This document shows positions 21,001 through 26,310 of a stretch of 64,000 bases of DNA, piece after piece. Positions within the stretch are counted from its first letter, which is position 1; each line of letters opens with the position of its first letter. Below the pieces are notes generated by a model that worked only from the letters and a program-made list of their open reading frames with translations, was not told the DNA's origin and did no database searches. The stretch is from Candidatus Accumulibacter appositus. Lineage in GTDB: Bacteria > Pseudomonadota > Gammaproteobacteria > Burkholderiales > Rhodocyclaceae. The translations under genes and the position numbers were made by a program. The stretch lies in the NCBI GenBank assembly GCA_000585055.1, contig JEMX01000059.1:34725-98724 (forward strand), written 5' to 3'.

Positions 21001-23156
21001 TGGCCAGCGAAGAGGGGGCGGCAGTGGCACTTGGCCTGAGTGCGCCGATGGACGTCGACAGCGCGGTTCTGAGCATCGTCGTGACCGCTCTGCCGATGCT
21101 TGGCGAGATTCAGTACGCCGACGGCAGCGCTGTCGGGGTCGGCGACGCACTGAGCAGCGCGCAACTGCTCGGCCTGCGCTATCTGCCGCCGACCGAGTAC
21201 AACGGCAGCGACGCCGTTGGCCGCTTCAGCTACCGTGTCAGCGACGGCCAGCGCACGGCGAACGGCGAAACGACGATCGTCGTGACGCCGGTCAACGATG
21301 CGCCGGTGGCCAGCAGCAGCGCGATCGTGGCCCGCGAAGAGGGTGCGGCGGTGGCGCTCGGCCTGAGCGCACCGAGCGATGTCGATAGCCCGCTGCTGAG
21401 CATCATCGTGACCGGTTTGCCGACGATTGGCTCAGTGCAGTACGCCGACGGCAGCGCCGTCGCGGTCGGCGACACGCTGAGCAGCGCTCAGCTGCTGGGC
21501 TTGAGCTACCTGCCGCCGGCCGAGTACAACGGCAGCGACGCCGTTGGCAGCTTCAGCTACCGTGTCAGCGACGGGCAGCGCACGGCGAACGGCGAAACGA
21601 CGATCGTCGTGACGGCGGTCAACGATGCGCCGATCGCTGTCGTCGACAGGGCCAGCGTCAATGTGCGCGATTCGCTGTTGATCGACGTCCTGGCCAACGA
21701 TAGCGACGCCGAGAATCAGGCACTGACGTTGATCAGTGTCGGTGGCGCGGCGCTTGGCAGTGTGCTCATCGAGAACGGCCAGGTGCGCTATAGGCCGCTG
21801 GGTAACGGCTTGGGTACCGATCGTTTCAGCTACCTGCTGGCCGATAGCGAAGGCGCGACTACCAGCGGCGTGGCCGAGGTGCAGGTTGTCGGCAACCCGC
21901 CGCCGACGCTGGCCGCGATTGCCGACGTCGGTCTCGCCGAGGGCGACAGCCTGTCGCTCATCGCGGTGGGCAGCGCTGTCGATGCGCGCGACGTGCTGAG
22001 CTATTCGCTGGTCGCCGCGCCGACAGGCGCGCGTATCGACGCCAGCAGCGGGGCCATCTTCTGGCAAGCAGTCGACGGCGACGGCAGCTACGGGTTCAGC
22101 GTCCGCGTCGCCGATCAGATCGGTGAATCGGCCAGTCGCAGCTTTATGGTGCATGTGCGCAATGTCGCGCCGACGCTGGCCATCGCTGGCTCGCCGTCGA
22201 CCTGGGTCGGCGACGTCTACACACTTGCGCTGAGTAGTTTCGACCCGGGTCAGGACCGCATCAGCAACTGGCGAATCGACTGGGGCGATGGCCAGGTCAT
22301 CGACTACGCGGGCGACCCGCGTCAGCTTGAGCACCGCTTTGTCGGCGTATCGGGAGCGCTCCAGATTCGCGCCACGGCGACCGACGAGGATGGCAGCTAT
22401 CTGGTCGATCCGCTGCCGCTGACGGTGCTGCAGCGGCCGCTGCAGGTCGGCTCGCCGGGCACCGATGCCGACGCGCCTGTGCTGTCCGTCAAGGATGCCT
22501 TCGACGCCCGCGTGCGCAATGCCTACGACCTGATTGCTGGCAGCGCAGGGATCGGCCAGCAGCCAGGCGCGATCGTCCTGCCACAATCGCTGGACGTCGC
22601 CGACGGTCTGCAGCCGACCGTGGCCACCGAGTTGGCGCGCAGTTCGCCCGACGACCTGTCTCGGGGACTGCCGCTGATCGACTTTCTCCCGCGGCCAGCA
22701 GGCTTCCGCTTCCCGGTGGGGCACGTTCGCGGCGAGGGTGACGACTGGCGCAAGTCCTTCGTGACCAATATGGCCAAGAAATCGCTTAATCCAAATGACT
22801 ACTTGCGGGTAAGGGTGAGCACGGAAGCCGCGCGCCAGGCTCCGCCGCTGGCCGAGGAACTCCTCGACGGCGTGCCGGATGGCGCGCCGAAGGCTGGGCC
22901 AGATCTCGGTCGTCAGGGTGCGTTGAGCGGCCAGCCAATGGCCATCGTTCCGGAAGGCGCGCCAGGGGGCGCCGGGTTGGGCACACAGAACGCCAGTGAG
23001 GATCACGAAGGCGACCAAGACCAGGAAGGTCTGGAAGTGCAGAAGAGTCGCGGTGTGCTGGAGCGCTTGCTGCTGGTGCTGCCACTCTTGCCTTTCGGGC
23101 CGACGGCGTCCCGACGTAGTCCCGGGCGGCGAACGTCGCACAGAAAAGGGCAGTAA
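3..23156 (+). CDS. Giant multidomain CARDB/Ig-repeat surface or secreted protein (5' end outside window)
   Basis: The frame is open to the left edge, so the N-terminus and any signal peptide are missing; the first usable start is GTG at 48 and residues are numbered from it (7,702 aa). Order seen: nine CARDB-like repeats with ADLxV starts (1-1200), pre-peptidase-like domain (about 1206-1312), IPT-like strand region (1313-1405), beta-propeller (2160-2410), Big_5-like domain (2418-2527), nine putative-Ig repeats with DxDG cores (2643-3500), Rhs-like module with a YDALGRL repeat (3700-3985), dockerin-like pair of Ca loops (4079-4135), Big_2-like and ZU5-like stretches, YVTN propeller (4772-5135), lipase-like GHSRG (Ser5457), zincin HELAHNLGLFDEY (6335-6347), and five 109-aa repeats (6652-7196). 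The tail is acidic, then hydrophobic, then Arg/Lys-rich. I infer an adhesin or matrix protein with possible hydrolytic modules. No RTX repeats or secretion genes are visible nearby. Confidence 0.85.
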   Translation, partial: LEADNAAEAARIFDVVRIPYADLVVSQASVPATANSGQGMNVSWQVTNNGIGPTDIPGWNDEVVLTSDAAGTQVLAVLGFFTHLGVLAVGDSYSRTQEVIIPNGLSGTYYVRVRTSGPFEFVYADNNSRVAGPVVIALSPSADLQVSDILTPATASEGDNIDVRWTVTNNGLAKAEGAWSDTVYLRKVGQSSDPGISLGTFTYDAGGLDAGKSYARTERFRLPPRTEGVYQVVVITNSGKQVYEYGAAAVNNSTADDQTLLVALLPRADLQVANVEAPTQASAGASVSLRFAIINQGTVPTTTPRWRDSVYLSLDNKLSGDDLLIGSYDNGSALAPGEQYATETASLQIPIRFRGDVFLIVQADSSGSVDEYPNDSNNLAAIPLYVKPYPLADLVAGSVVAPAQAVEGATIEVRYTVANKGSGTTAGANWTDTIWLSRDKTRPNAGGNSAILLGSLQHAGALAVGSSYDVITQVKLPGQLLSGSYYVTVWSDSYDVILEDTLASNLNSHDINELDNNNYKARAIDVIGGFQPPPPDLRISALAASPLASTGSPLTVTWSVVNSGAGEASGSWNDVFWLSDKPTLNAPDAKQWYLGSVAHDGGAASGAGYTQSASFALNPAAAGQYLIAYSDYNFFKGKPYDVVEGNEDNNTRVQDTRVVPVPADLRVVTIAAPGENFSGEKTTITWTVKNFGSAVWEGTRYWLDSVYFSPDPIFLPERATALGSVVHNNAAGLAADASYTESLEVTLPRGIGGDFYLYVITDADRFDDRYPAGEADAGDNTWHREVYYPGSVYEGRGGQDNNRGIGSIPVTYREPDLKVTSLVVPPAGGQSGSSITVTYTVTNIGNRDTREHGWWDRLFLSRDGSLDTFDLQLSEAPNYGMLKVGESYTGSATFELPEGIAGDFSLLAFTDSEADQRLAWWYSNIVPEYRGVGIDANSDKVPEFRGEGNNITVAALPVAAAPLADLQVTSVLAPERITVGNEFTVTYTVSNLGGAGTPAEQAQWEDLIYLSRDPLLDLDSDRYMLSVEHVGGLAQGGSYTVSKTLRAPLDIAGAYYVFVITDPARGSGRGKVFEGVFERNNARPNSPPTIFELPPPADIQVDDIVFGGIARSGETMRMEWTVSNHSSNPTSSGWTDAVYLSDDSLWDIGDRLLGKVTHSGVLGDNGSYTATLDALVPPIKPGQYRVIVRPDIYNEVFEGPYRSPGEANNFTTSPNVLSTSIDDLHLGVALSTTLSTGQSRVYKLTVGQGETLKLSLTAADRDAANEIFVRYGDVPDGFHYDATYENPLQANQTAVVPFTQPGDYYVLIRGHSEPKPNAQVKLLAEVVPFAITGVHVDQGGDSRWVTIDVRGARFADSAILKLVRPDIAEYEPVKWDVIDPTWIRATFDFRDAPLGLYDLKVINPDGKQAVVAYRFLVERALEPDVTIGLGGPRVLAAGETGTYGVALQSLTNVDTPYVRFSFGVPEMGSNGYVYDLPFLRYYNNLRGQPDSGGEDVPWASLDSATNTSGQILSSGYAYDVIAGGYVGASFNVQTYPLLKALSTLNWDALRLGLYEMYPELEPIQALAGGPQSMRTALPEFWDLWQQASSEDSLPDKCVTPFIPYRFNIVGAATAMTRDEFIIDQTAEALKLRAAILADPDLDTKIADRRSDETSLAEKRAAIALRVLAADAATWSDAYLAALEEVGILRPVDEAPPIRQDIKVMSLMSTLATGILLGPVGEQIRTTGDLAEFFAKIKEWYGDKPATTAAIDHYEHRESDCQEGDIPVPALPHFEDYNLNLSHPTYFQTFNIFVPYVGFDKDGASAATIALPDYASVAASNELTALDFSRLYQQAISDSQLASIAGPQGYGIDQFLPVGQALPYTVKFENPAAASSSVTEIRVVSQLDPGLDASSFRLGDIKLGDISVHIPTGRALFQGDFDLRNAKGFILRVSAGIDPSTRTASWVFQAIDPDTGEVLQDATRGLLLPNAADGRGVGQLGYTVQAGAEAVSGTQIKARAVVRFNAIAPQETQELVQTLDTGAPVSTLTAKPVQAGGSDYEVRWSAVDEAGGSGVAHVTVYVARDGGEFKIWKRQSSDQFGIYAGEAGHRYEFLALATDHAGNRERAPGGVQAPDDGSTANLGGLPSFGETSQDLPPPPAPVLPATNPLFVAAQQQIPAATPLAKLPEFTETMRPFSAQSYATDFIVSHAAIGPLAIVEMPDGSTIISGGPNRGWLYRIPHDGGRALQAFAELAEPIFDLALDDNGQLWATTGGGALLRLDANSGEILARFGTGITQALAIKASTGEIYLSSGDGVEIFDPVKGTFRHFSDIRVDDLAFAPDGTLWGSLWPDRGDVVSFDKRGRATVKVRLDGDVDSLAFGRVGTRLEGLLFISSNSTRGAIGSALTMVDLTTLRSVELARGGSRGEAVVATSDGRVLLGQSHQVDVLSPIVAPQVIATNPPDMAVVLLPLSELTISFDQDMFAGSASDSGSVLNPLNYQVVRQNGGLATITGVSYDAPTRTVTLAVNDLEADIYDLRVLGSVRSSAGLELGSAFISSFVTAQDFSSVVRLDFDAVRSDRGTGIVSYDVRVTSEADYDLLLPASLVIDPARYFLGRPLAGVAPQGAGSLWYIDLSGKLPNGVLKAGASLATFSVSLSNGAAQQIGIGHGIYAVPYPNLRPAFTSTPLTAAEAGQAYSYQALAADPDGSALAYLLLDGPSGLQLDSQTGILAWLPSATSPASASVLLRAYDTRGGFDTQAFVIEVAGANRPPVVSELPAEIEGKEGQSLLVALSAQDPDEDFVQYFANNLPPGAVFDPLLQAMVWTPDYESAGTYNNVELVVTDGKASVTRSFTLVIKPDNAPPVVKPVAERTIREGDPLRLQLQASDVDGQKLKFFANVLPIGAYLDPNTGVLEWTAGFTQAGDYLLKLGASDGAKSSETEFRVHVLNVNAPPRFDELGSWISFEGQPLNFRAFAFDPDNPGFIPQDRQSSGTLTVQEGANATVTYVATDLPPGASFDPLTAMFSWLPDYAAAGEYRVRFTATDDGNGSGSPLTSEILVPISIRNANRAPELAEIAAQSVQRDAVFELPVSASDPDGNPLTLRATGLPAFASFVDHGDGTGSFVFAPRSGDRGDYEIALTATDDGDGQGALYAQSFTRRFILSARSASESPLLAPLGDKVALVGQKLSFTINAKDLDQDALVFAMANAPAGMTLTPQPTYGRALVEWTPTTASLGQSFDVRFTVTDNGNGGVTAANTASQVVRIKVRNTNSTPVLAPVGNLVLAEGQAFSLQLAGVDADGDLLSYAVGNLPAGASFDTRQGILTWTPSIFSAGVYPGVRFSVSDGMAESAETVSLTVQNTNQAPILLSLFPQTGREGAQVQFQLTVGDVDGDPVVFSALTPLPAGSRFDARSGQFNWTPSYEQAGDYSFSFSARDPYGATSETTVTLAIANVNRAPTLSVSNHVALLGRPLEFQIVGKDADLGSALSYSASGLPEGATLDAASGILKWTPAAGQAGDYLVMAQVSDGLVSTARPLLIRAALTPPVPSVIIENTPSFPVIPGQEVLVHVIAESFGAIAGLRLYADGVEVPLDKDGRAYITTTGVGKIALRAEATDVDGFLGSGRSSIRVRDPLDKSAPTPSFASQLAFAQIRQTTALIGSTGEPNVDSWTLEIARHGETHYSLLASGDAAVDNSAFLQLDPSSLADGFYTLRLQVVDLGGRRGEASIDIEIDSLGKQPQLLRLESDFILSVAGHDLDFARSYDSLARSIPGSFGDGWRLAFRDLDLQTDVSLTGRETAGVLGTFADGQRIFLTLPDGRRTSFTFAPQKQTIPGQTWYLPAFLADDNSGWSLEAPARALQRAGSSYFDLLTGGGYNPANALGADYVLVAPDGTRYSVADGEVREIAFADGVRLWVSDSGILASNGERVQFSLNHQGSIERVVAADGRQFLYDYDALGRLVAVRDLEAARSLRYGYEAGALGRLAMISGTAGGNLFAYGATSVTQQAITGDLGSSLGYLATPVGGQLAAGEKAHYAFTLRSSELASTASGAVYLGLIVEGSNGLVPAVPVLPGLVPVAASVQGSRAVALYKLDRAGLMPIEIAAVTAGSYSLSLFVAGDANRDGKADGNDALLLAAAAGLRSGDAGYALALDADANGVINALDLQMLMQNIGFTPNQAPVVVASAVKTHADLDVRAPVATFVSDPEGDAAFFSIVGASHGTARLSGDGRSVIFAPETGFVGNADFTIRADDGFGQTIQTIAVTISNAPLTRIDFVERGLRLNLGEGRQISLVGDFADESGVDLPASYVTLTSSNLSSGTIVSGGRVTALAKGSGVVVAERGDLRAATSFTVGTPSETVAAYIFGMGIDVYPGAVTLAANGGQRQILAKLGGQVDLAPASSGTVYFVSDDRVLSVSADGLITGKATGTATVTVINGAGEFVLPTKVEAPISGPAVLGSLGGIVQGADGSIVAVAPGSLQDNAQVSIAAIGDPASLPLPMPKNMPLAGAFRLEVGDGKLATPVQLAIPTSGLAPGTRVVFMRYAEVPMPDGTLLPVWLQEEAGVVGADGIARSSSPPYPGVSISGTYVCGVADSSFGEIRGKTYATFPSGISDGGSSFAVLSSLAGGSAIGAAFSLTSGFIMTALFGARQLQIISVPEVGLPKETLVGVQIDPGKVSDYSIQVANPYNPTTSPATEPFISAARLVFRPAVGNAGGFSPFVEIRGDRFTYDNAPAPAAAKAGSQIADLIVVFESPDGRTYEVHPDASSTPGYVYVAVPQSIAIGTAKVFVKRPQYLSNNGAWDLRVEKASNRVQLSYDARYIFGGVAGNKVLVIDGETKDLVARVPVGSAYQVPRAVAVSPDNTRAYATIRFSPLVGVVDTVALQAVDADGDPSNGVSSIALLPDARPFWIAIAKGGARAYVSDEIAGRIYVLDIDPSSATYHQLVRTLDVAPAPSGLRGMAINANGTRLFVAAPDKALFGGAGNSDGKVFVIDVDEASSTYGDVLEVLQAGAEPYSVSATNDPNVMLYTNRLSDAKGVVIVKGDVGSYTQTTVSMNLGSVSDYFDVNNAISVVLSPDGEYAFVSGFNVYIQDNPSHDPNYDPFHPAGGNVGIIRAPLSATPKLVAATRPIPMSWPDNLALSPDGNTLYSAYRGQGVVMGFDVHAMIAAVNNPAFAGQLDRKPIDDLDPSINVRSNFKIIEPGNRFRDPVFGVPPGATNGPIGAGVLPSGLVAQGGASLELLAPAAGEQASNLTPTFSWLVKGFENAKSRLYVSTFRGSDGLFPRDLGNSDLNANRIFSSDLLDASSIDAQGSAIFIKGLAAQLKLTAGQQYYWGVEVVSPAGTVVARDWRVFKTEAYRDSSKPFSSVTLLTHGFQLSPTAPTNVADSLAAFIEMAENIARAGGEGVAALYQKTSGRWLVFYNGASFTTGVDLESVLDSPSLAGKPVVLVSDWYDESDFPTNGFSEAAADALYSALARLNFNLGGNKLFGSPIHLIGHSRGTVVNSEIAQRFGIGAPTVRLSMTSLDVHDFNQPSLDIPVGQYIQLFGTGLSAVGAGPLGALAQAWGYLPTNSVIPTGNFLDPDVQRWSNIDFAEHYYQILASHTALPVGGGIVSTPNGRYVPNFDVSINLNGRAGFTTDDGLATLTALNNHSLRPGGPHSRVWRWYGATTDLSVTEFARGGEPVFRRLADKDAIEFQGVSIPWYNAQSFALGSGPWEGIGTGWAFSPQGGVPFAGTPSGTRIPVSFDNSETINPSGLPVPSVFNGDFEEGALNRSWLLQYSAGGLATNLSGDLPGWSFHGGGFQTTRTAFEGDRLVALANGTHAAMLDNDNSWIRHNRMVVPDWAEYLSFDLRVVTAAAGETLRVQGYSPDTQLWFDLGSVALDSQGASFGNRLLAVPVDFRGADRMLRFELSSGGSADAEIWLDRVQFMRGLVTDSTTDPNDRGVFFTDTSTGPTTGLFSQWVKLSNPFADPFTVTVTTDPNDFLVFVDSGVEKLLNDNQAHAPLYDGLVVNPGGTLQLDLKAQFNDNFIKTYLDADIPIFKTALNFSITMANGSFRDEVVDLFYLPDFADGDASDGVWTFMDTLDGKTRTLGFDNLAHVDVKPVSNPTGLFSVDIVGDIAQGLKYQSHYTSPIDDFAEFQIEEGGRKLGQIKLKARAVEQQTVGVSLATLRTMVQAIRTEYDQWLVDPTTPVHDPNGFLNANYGIFAGLFSPVITDAEWADVLTGFHNVFGKDPNVLGPGYPASIYLPSIQRNEFSYAENGLNPIVMINRPWVNATDNASRSFAGIDFAYTTFENKLTKAGVGAGSFGGKVLREDISIAARRFLLSQVVNPVRTGAMAGGKPMTLVVDGILRAYLSAGFTRQQVGAAFGWVVGHELAHNLGLFDEYVYNPFQPVPRDGGANFMSTANTVAVGNRQREALHLAMDNPETTVSLAGTNALLSWYLDLNALDTSNRPTRVAQALAPEFGDGDAQSDPLTALLAFVGMQGSATTEVPSGSLLRNGTVHAGIVNGSFAVGDVTAIDFGWTAVGQAGVVNGQGFLNEDSRLASRLVQTFSVPEQAQLLRFELLGADFVANGQGPSDAFEVALLDIAGNAVVGTIPTGDSDALFNLQADGTVFAASSVSAIGLSDRNGGTLPAGQPVTVSIDLSGIAAGTVLTLYFDLLGFSGAASRLRIDNVSIVRAADSSNLPPLASSSVIAASEEGAAVALGLSAPSDVDSPLLTIIVTALPAIGEVQYADGSAVGVLDTLSSAQLLSLQYLPPAEYNGRDAVGRFSYSVSDGVSTVSGETTIMLTAVNDAPVASSSAIVASEEGAAVGLGLSAPSDVDSNMLSIVVTGLPLLGEVQYADGSAVGVSDRLSSAQLVGLRYLPPAEYNGSDAVGRFAYRVSDGGNTANGETTIVVTPVNDAPLASSSAISAVEGAAAIALGLSAPTDVDSPLLTIVVSALPTLGVVQYADGSAVGANDTLSIAQLLGLKYLPPALTGGKDAVSRFSYRVSDGSRSVTGQTTITVTPSNYAPVASSSAIVASEEGAAVALGLSAPMDVDSAVLSIVVTALPMLGEIQYADGSAVGVGDALSSAQLLGLRYLPPTEYNGSDAVGRFSYRVSDGQRTANGETTIVVTPVNDAPVASSSAIVAREEGAAVALGLSAPSDVDSPLLSIIVTGLPTIGSVQYADGSAVAVGDTLSSAQLLGLSYLPPAEYNGSDAVGSFSYRVSDGQRTANGETTIVVTAVNDAPIAVVDRASVNVRDSLLIDVLANDSDAENQALTLISVGGAALGSVLIENGQVRYRPLGNGLGTDRFSYLLADSEGATTSGVAEVQVVGNPPPTLAAIADVGLAEGDSLSLIAVGSAVDARDVLSYSLVAAPTGARIDASSGAIFWQAVDGDGSYGFSVRVADQIGESASRSFMVHVRNVAPTLAIAGSPSTWVGDVYTLALSSFDPGQDRISNWRIDWGDGQVIDYAGDPRQLEHRFVGVSGALQIRATATDEDGSYLVDPLPLTVLQRPLQVGSPGTDADAPVLSVKDAFDARVRNAYDLIAGSAGIGQQPGAIVLPQSLDVADGLQPTVATELARSSPDDLSRGLPLIDFLPRPAGFRFPVGHVRGEGDDWRKSFVTNMAKKSLNPNDYLRVRVSTEAARQAPPLAEELLDGVPDGAPKAGPDLGRQGALSGQPMAIVPEGAPGGAGLGTQNASEDHEGDQDQEGLEVQKSRGVLERLLLVLPLLPFGPTASRRSPGRRTSHRKGQ
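20001..21635 (+). repeat. Five in-frame tandem repeats of exactly 327 bp
   Basis: Copies start at 20001, 20328, 20655, 20982 and 21309, each marked by GCCAGCAGCAGCG. Every interval is 327 bp, giving a 109-aa cadherin-like unit that carries QYADGSAV, a YLPP motif and an RVSDG-type end. The copies differ by substitutions but show no net length change. They lie inside the giant gene and are protein-domain repeats. Confidence 0.95.
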
Positions 23157-23358
23157 CGGTCATGACACGTGGATGCACGCCAAGCCATGAAAGTCATGAG
23201 CGTTTGCCTGACTTGGACTTGGCGCGCACATTCGCGCTTTCACGCCGGCTCGTACGCAGCAAGCGGGCTCTTGCGCGGGCCCATTACGGCAGCCCTGCTT
23301 GCCAGATGGCGCCATTTCTGATATTTAGTCGTCTCTTTTGCAATCAGGGTCTTCGAAC

Positions 23359-23784
23359 ATGGCTGACGAGTTGACGTACAAGCATTTCACCCCTTATGCG
23401 GCGAAAGCCGACGAGGAATATATGAACAGCAGTCAGCTGGCGCATTTTCGCGGCATCCTCGAGGCTCTGAAGCAGCAGCTGATCGAAGACATCGAGCGTA
23501 CGGTGCATACCATGAAGGACGAGGCGACGGTTTTTGCCGACCCCAATGACCGCGCGAGCCAGGAAACGGACATTGCCATCGAGCTGCGCAACCGCGACCG
23601 GGAGCGCAAGCTGATCAAGAAGATCGAGGAGACGGTGGAATTGATCAACAGCGGCGATTATGGCTACTGTGCCGCTTGCGGCGTCGAGATTGGCATCAAG
23701 CGTCTCGAAGCGCGTCCGACGGCGACGTTGTGCATCGATTGCAAGACCCTCGAAGAAGTGCGCGAGAAGCAAATGGCCAAGTAG
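23359..23784 (+). CDS. dksA: RNA polymerase-binding transcription factor DksA
   Basis: A 141-aa protein that binds the RNA polymerase secondary channel and acts with ppGpp in the stringent response. The N-terminal half is a coiled coil (EALKQQLIEDIERTVHTMKD). Two acidic residues fall near the expected coiled-coil tip (FADPNDRASQETD). The C-terminal zinc finger has two CxxC pairs (CAAC and CIDC) and ends in a short helix. I chose ATG 23359 because family members start near MADELTYKHF; an in-frame TTG at 23338 would add seven unconserved residues. The gene lies downstream of the giant gene on the same strand with 202 bp between them, and ends at a strong bidirectional terminator. Confidence 0.96.
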   Translation: MADELTYKHFTPYAAKADEEYMNSSQLAHFRGILEALKQQLIEDIERTVHTMKDEATVFADPNDRASQETDIAIELRNRDRERKLIKKIEETVELINSGDYGYCAACGVEIGIKRLEARPTATLCIDCKTLEEVREKQMAK

Positions 23785-23864
23785 CGGGCGGGGGACGTCG
23801 TTGCGGCACTTTGCCGCGGCGCGTCACACCGCCCAGGCGAGCAGCGGCACGCCTAGCTGATCAC

Positions 23865-23910
23865 GGGAGCACAAAAAAAGGACGCGGTGGCGTCCTTTTT
23901 TTGTGCTCCC
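23865..23910. terminator. Bidirectional intrinsic terminator between dksA and pnp
   Basis: A perfect 21-bp inverted repeat with a 4-nt loop (GGTG). Each arm contains GGGAGCAC, a run of seven A, and GGACGC or the complement. The A7/T7 runs are inside the stem, so either strand gives a GC hairpin followed by a U tract. It separates the convergent dksA and pnp genes. Confidence 0.93.
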
Positions 23911-23953
23911 GAGCGGCTCGACTGCAGCCGACCGAGCGGCTCGACTGCAGCCG
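23910..23953. repeat. Short direct repeat
   Basis: The 19-mer GAGCGGCTCGACTGCAGCC occurs twice back to back with a few bases between, just beyond the terminator and before the pnp stop. Each copy contains the small palindromes GAGCGGCTC and CTGCAG. No function is apparent. Confidence 0.7.
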
Positions 23954-23980
23954 CCAGGAGAGCGCGGAGGGTGTGGCTGA

Positions 23981-26092
23981 TCAGGCCGCCGGTGGTACGC
24001 CGCCTTCTTCGGCGGTCAGCGCCTTCATCGACAAGCGGACGCGTCCCTTCTCGTCGGCTTCGAGAACCTTGACGCGGACCTTCTGGCCGTCCTTGAGGTA
24101 GTCGGCGACGGCATTGACGCGTTCGTTGGCAATCTGCGAAATATGCAGCAGGCCGTCGCGGCCGGGCAGGATACTGACGATGGCGCCAAAATCAAGCAGC
24201 TTGAGGACTGTGCCGTCATAGACCTTGCCGACTTCGACGTCAGCGGTGATCGACTCGATACGTGCCTTGGCTGCGTCGGCCGCGTCGCCGCTCACCGAGG
24301 CGATGGTAATCGTGCCGTCATCCTTGATGTCGATGGTGGTACCGGTTTCCTCGGTGATGGCACGGATCACCGCGCCGCCCTTGCCGATGACGTCGCGGAT
24401 TTTCTCGGGATTGATCTTCATGGTGTACAGCCGCGGCGCGTAGGTCGATACCTCCTCGCGATGGCCGGACATCGAGTCCTGCATCTGCTTGAGGATGTGC
24501 AGGCGAGCTTCGCTTGCCTGCGCCAGCGCAATGCGCATGATTTCCTGGGTAATGCCCTGGATCTTGATGTCCATCTGCAGTGCGGTGACACCGCTATCGG
24601 TACCGGCAACCTTGAAGTCCATGTCGCCAAGGTGGTCCTCGTCACCTAGGATGTCGGTCAGGACGGCGACCCGATTGCCTTCTTTGATCAGACCCATGGC
24701 AATGCCTGCGACGTGTGCCTTGAGTGGTACGCCGGCGTCCATCAGTGCCATCGAGGCGCCGCAGACCGAGGCCATCGAGCTCGATCCGTTCGACTCGGTG
24801 ATTTCGGAGACGACGCGGATGGTGTACGAGAATTCTTCCGGCGAGGGCAGCACGGCGAGGATGGCCCGCTTGGCCAGGCGGCCATGGCCGATCTCGCGAC
24901 GCTTCGGCGTGCCGACGCGGCCACATTCGCCGGTGGCGTAGGGCGGGAAGTTGTAGTGCATCATGAAGCGCTCGCGATACTCGCCGGCCAGCGCGTCGAT
25001 GATCTGTTCGTCACGACCGGTACCCAGGGTGGCGACGACGATGGCCTGTGTTTCGCCGCGCGTGAACAAGGACGAGCCGTGCGCACGCGGCAGCACGCCC
25101 GAACGGATGGCGATCGGTCTAACCGTGCGCGTGTCGCGACCGTCGATGCGCGGTTCGCCGGCAAGGATGCGGCCGCGCACGATGCGTGCTTCGGCGTCGG
25201 AAACCATCCGCCGGACGGCGCTGGCGTCGGGGGCGTTATCGTCGGCGGACATGGCTTCGACGGCGTAGGCGGTGATTTCCTTGAGGCGCTGGCTGCGCAA
25301 GCCCTTGCTGGTGATCCCGTAGGCTTCCTTCAGCTCGCCTTCGACAAGTTGGTCCAGCTTGGCGTGGACGGCTTCGTTGCGCGCTGCGGCCGACCAGTCC
25401 CATTCCGGCTTGCCGGCTTCTTCGACCAGCTCGTTGATGGCGGTGATTACCGCCTGCATCTGCTGGTGTCCGAACATCACGGCGCCGAGCATGACTTCTT
25501 CGGACAGCTCCTTGGCTTCCGATTCGACCATCAGCACGGCCGCCTCCGTGCCGGCGACGACCAGATTGAGCTGGCTGCTGTCGAGCTGGCTGGTGGCCGG
25601 GTTGAGCACGTAGGCACCGTCGAGGTAGCCGACTCGGGCGGCACCGATCGGGCCGTCGAAGGGGATGCCGGAGATCGCCAGTGCGGCCGAGGCGCCGATC
25701 ATCGCCGGGATGTCGGGGTCGATTTCCGGGTTCAGCGACATCACCATGGCGACGATCTGTACTTCGTGGTAGAAGCCTTCGGGGAAGAGCGGCCGCAGCG
25801 GCCGGTCGATCAGGCGCGAGGTCAGCGTCTCCTTCTCGGAAGGGCGACCCTCGCGCTTGAAGAAGCCACCGGGAATCTTGCCGGCGGCGTAGGTTTTTTC
25901 GATGTAGTCGACGGTCAGCGGGAAGAAATCCTGCCCGGGTTTGGCGATCTTGTTGCCGACTGCGCTGACCAGGACGACGGTGTCGTCGATCGAAACGATG
26001 ACGGCGCCACCGGCCTGACGGGCGATTTCGCCGGTTTCCAGGGTCACCTGATGGGCGCCATAGGCGAAGCTTTTCTTGACGATATTAAACAT
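23981..26092 (-). CDS. pnp: Polyribonucleotide nucleotidyltransferase (PNPase)
   Basis: A 703-aa 3'-5' phosphorolytic exoribonuclease of RNA decay. Two RNase PH domains flank an all-alpha linker; the second core contains the [14 protein letters not shown] and [10 protein letters not shown] motifs. A KH domain follows ([19 protein letters not shown]) and then an S1 domain ([19 protein letters not shown]) near the C-terminus. I chose ATG 26092 because the protein then starts [12 protein letters not shown]; the upstream in-frame start at 26107 adds only five residues. It lies downstream of rpsO on the same strand, the usual rpsO-pnp order, with an intervening hairpin that probably limits read-through. 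Confidence 0.97.
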   Translation of the reverse strand: MFNIVKKSFAYGAHQVTLETGEIARQAGGAVIVSIDDTVVLVSAVGNKIAKPGQDFFPLTVDYIEKTYAAGKIPGGFFKREGRPSEKETLTSRLIDRPLRPLFPEGFYHEVQIVAMVMSLNPEIDPDIPAMIGASAALAISGIPFDGPIGAARVGYLDGAYVLNPATSQLDSSQLNLVVAGTEAAVLMVESEAKELSEEVMLGAVMFGHQQMQAVITAINELVEEAGKPEWDWSAAARNEAVHAKLDQLVEGELKEAYGITSKGLRSQRLKEITAYAVEAMSADDNAPDASAVRRMVSDAEARIVRGRILAGEPRIDGRDTRTVRPIAIRSGVLPRAHGSSLFTRGETQAIVVATLGTGRDEQIIDALAGEYRERFMMHYNFPPYATGECGRVGTPKRREIGHGRLAKRAILAVLPSPEEFSYTIRVVSEITESNGSSSMASVCGASMALMDAGVPLKAHVAGIAMGLIKEGNRVAVLTDILGDEDHLGDMDFKVAGTDSGVTALQMDIKIQGITQEIMRIALAQASEARLHILKQMQDSMSGHREEVSTYAPRLYTMKINPEKIRDVIGKGGAVIRAITEETGTTIDIKDDGTITIASVSGDAADAAKARIESITADVEVGKVYDGTVLKLLDFGAIVSILPGRDGLLHISQIANERVNAVADYLKDGQKVRVKVLEADEKGRVRLSMKALTAEEGGVPPAA

Positions 26093-26221
26093 GGTTGCCT
26101 CTCTCAATAGTCTGCTACGTGCCTGCCCACGACTCCGGCAGGGAATTCAACAATTTCAACAATTTCAACGGTGCGGCATTGAACAACTCAAGCGGCCTTG
26201 CAGCAGGCCAGCCGCGGCAGC

Positions 26222-26258
26222 AAAAACAGCGGCGCAGCCCGCATGGGGCTGGCCGCTG
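26222..26258 (-). terminator. rpsO-pnp intercistronic terminator
   Basis: Read on the minus strand this is a 13-bp stem (CAGCGGC+CAGCCC against GGGCTG+GCCGCTG) with a single bulged base and a 5-nt loop, followed by TTTTT. It lies 50 bp after rpsO and 130 bp before pnp. It resembles the partial terminator known between these genes in enterobacteria. Confidence 0.82.
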
Positions 26259-26310
26259 GTGGCTCCGGGAATGGCCTGCGTGCGAGCGCAGGGCGCATCG
26301 GCGAGCGGGT

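Noticed and set aside
20001..21635. Regular repeats considered as CRISPR or satellite
   Set aside because: Units are 327 bp, in frame and encode a protein domain; there are no short direct repeats with unique spacers.
24713..26110. Long plus-strand frame opposite pnp
   Set aside because: pnp is unambiguous on the minus strand; the opposite product shows no domain and is Gly/Asp/Arg-biased.
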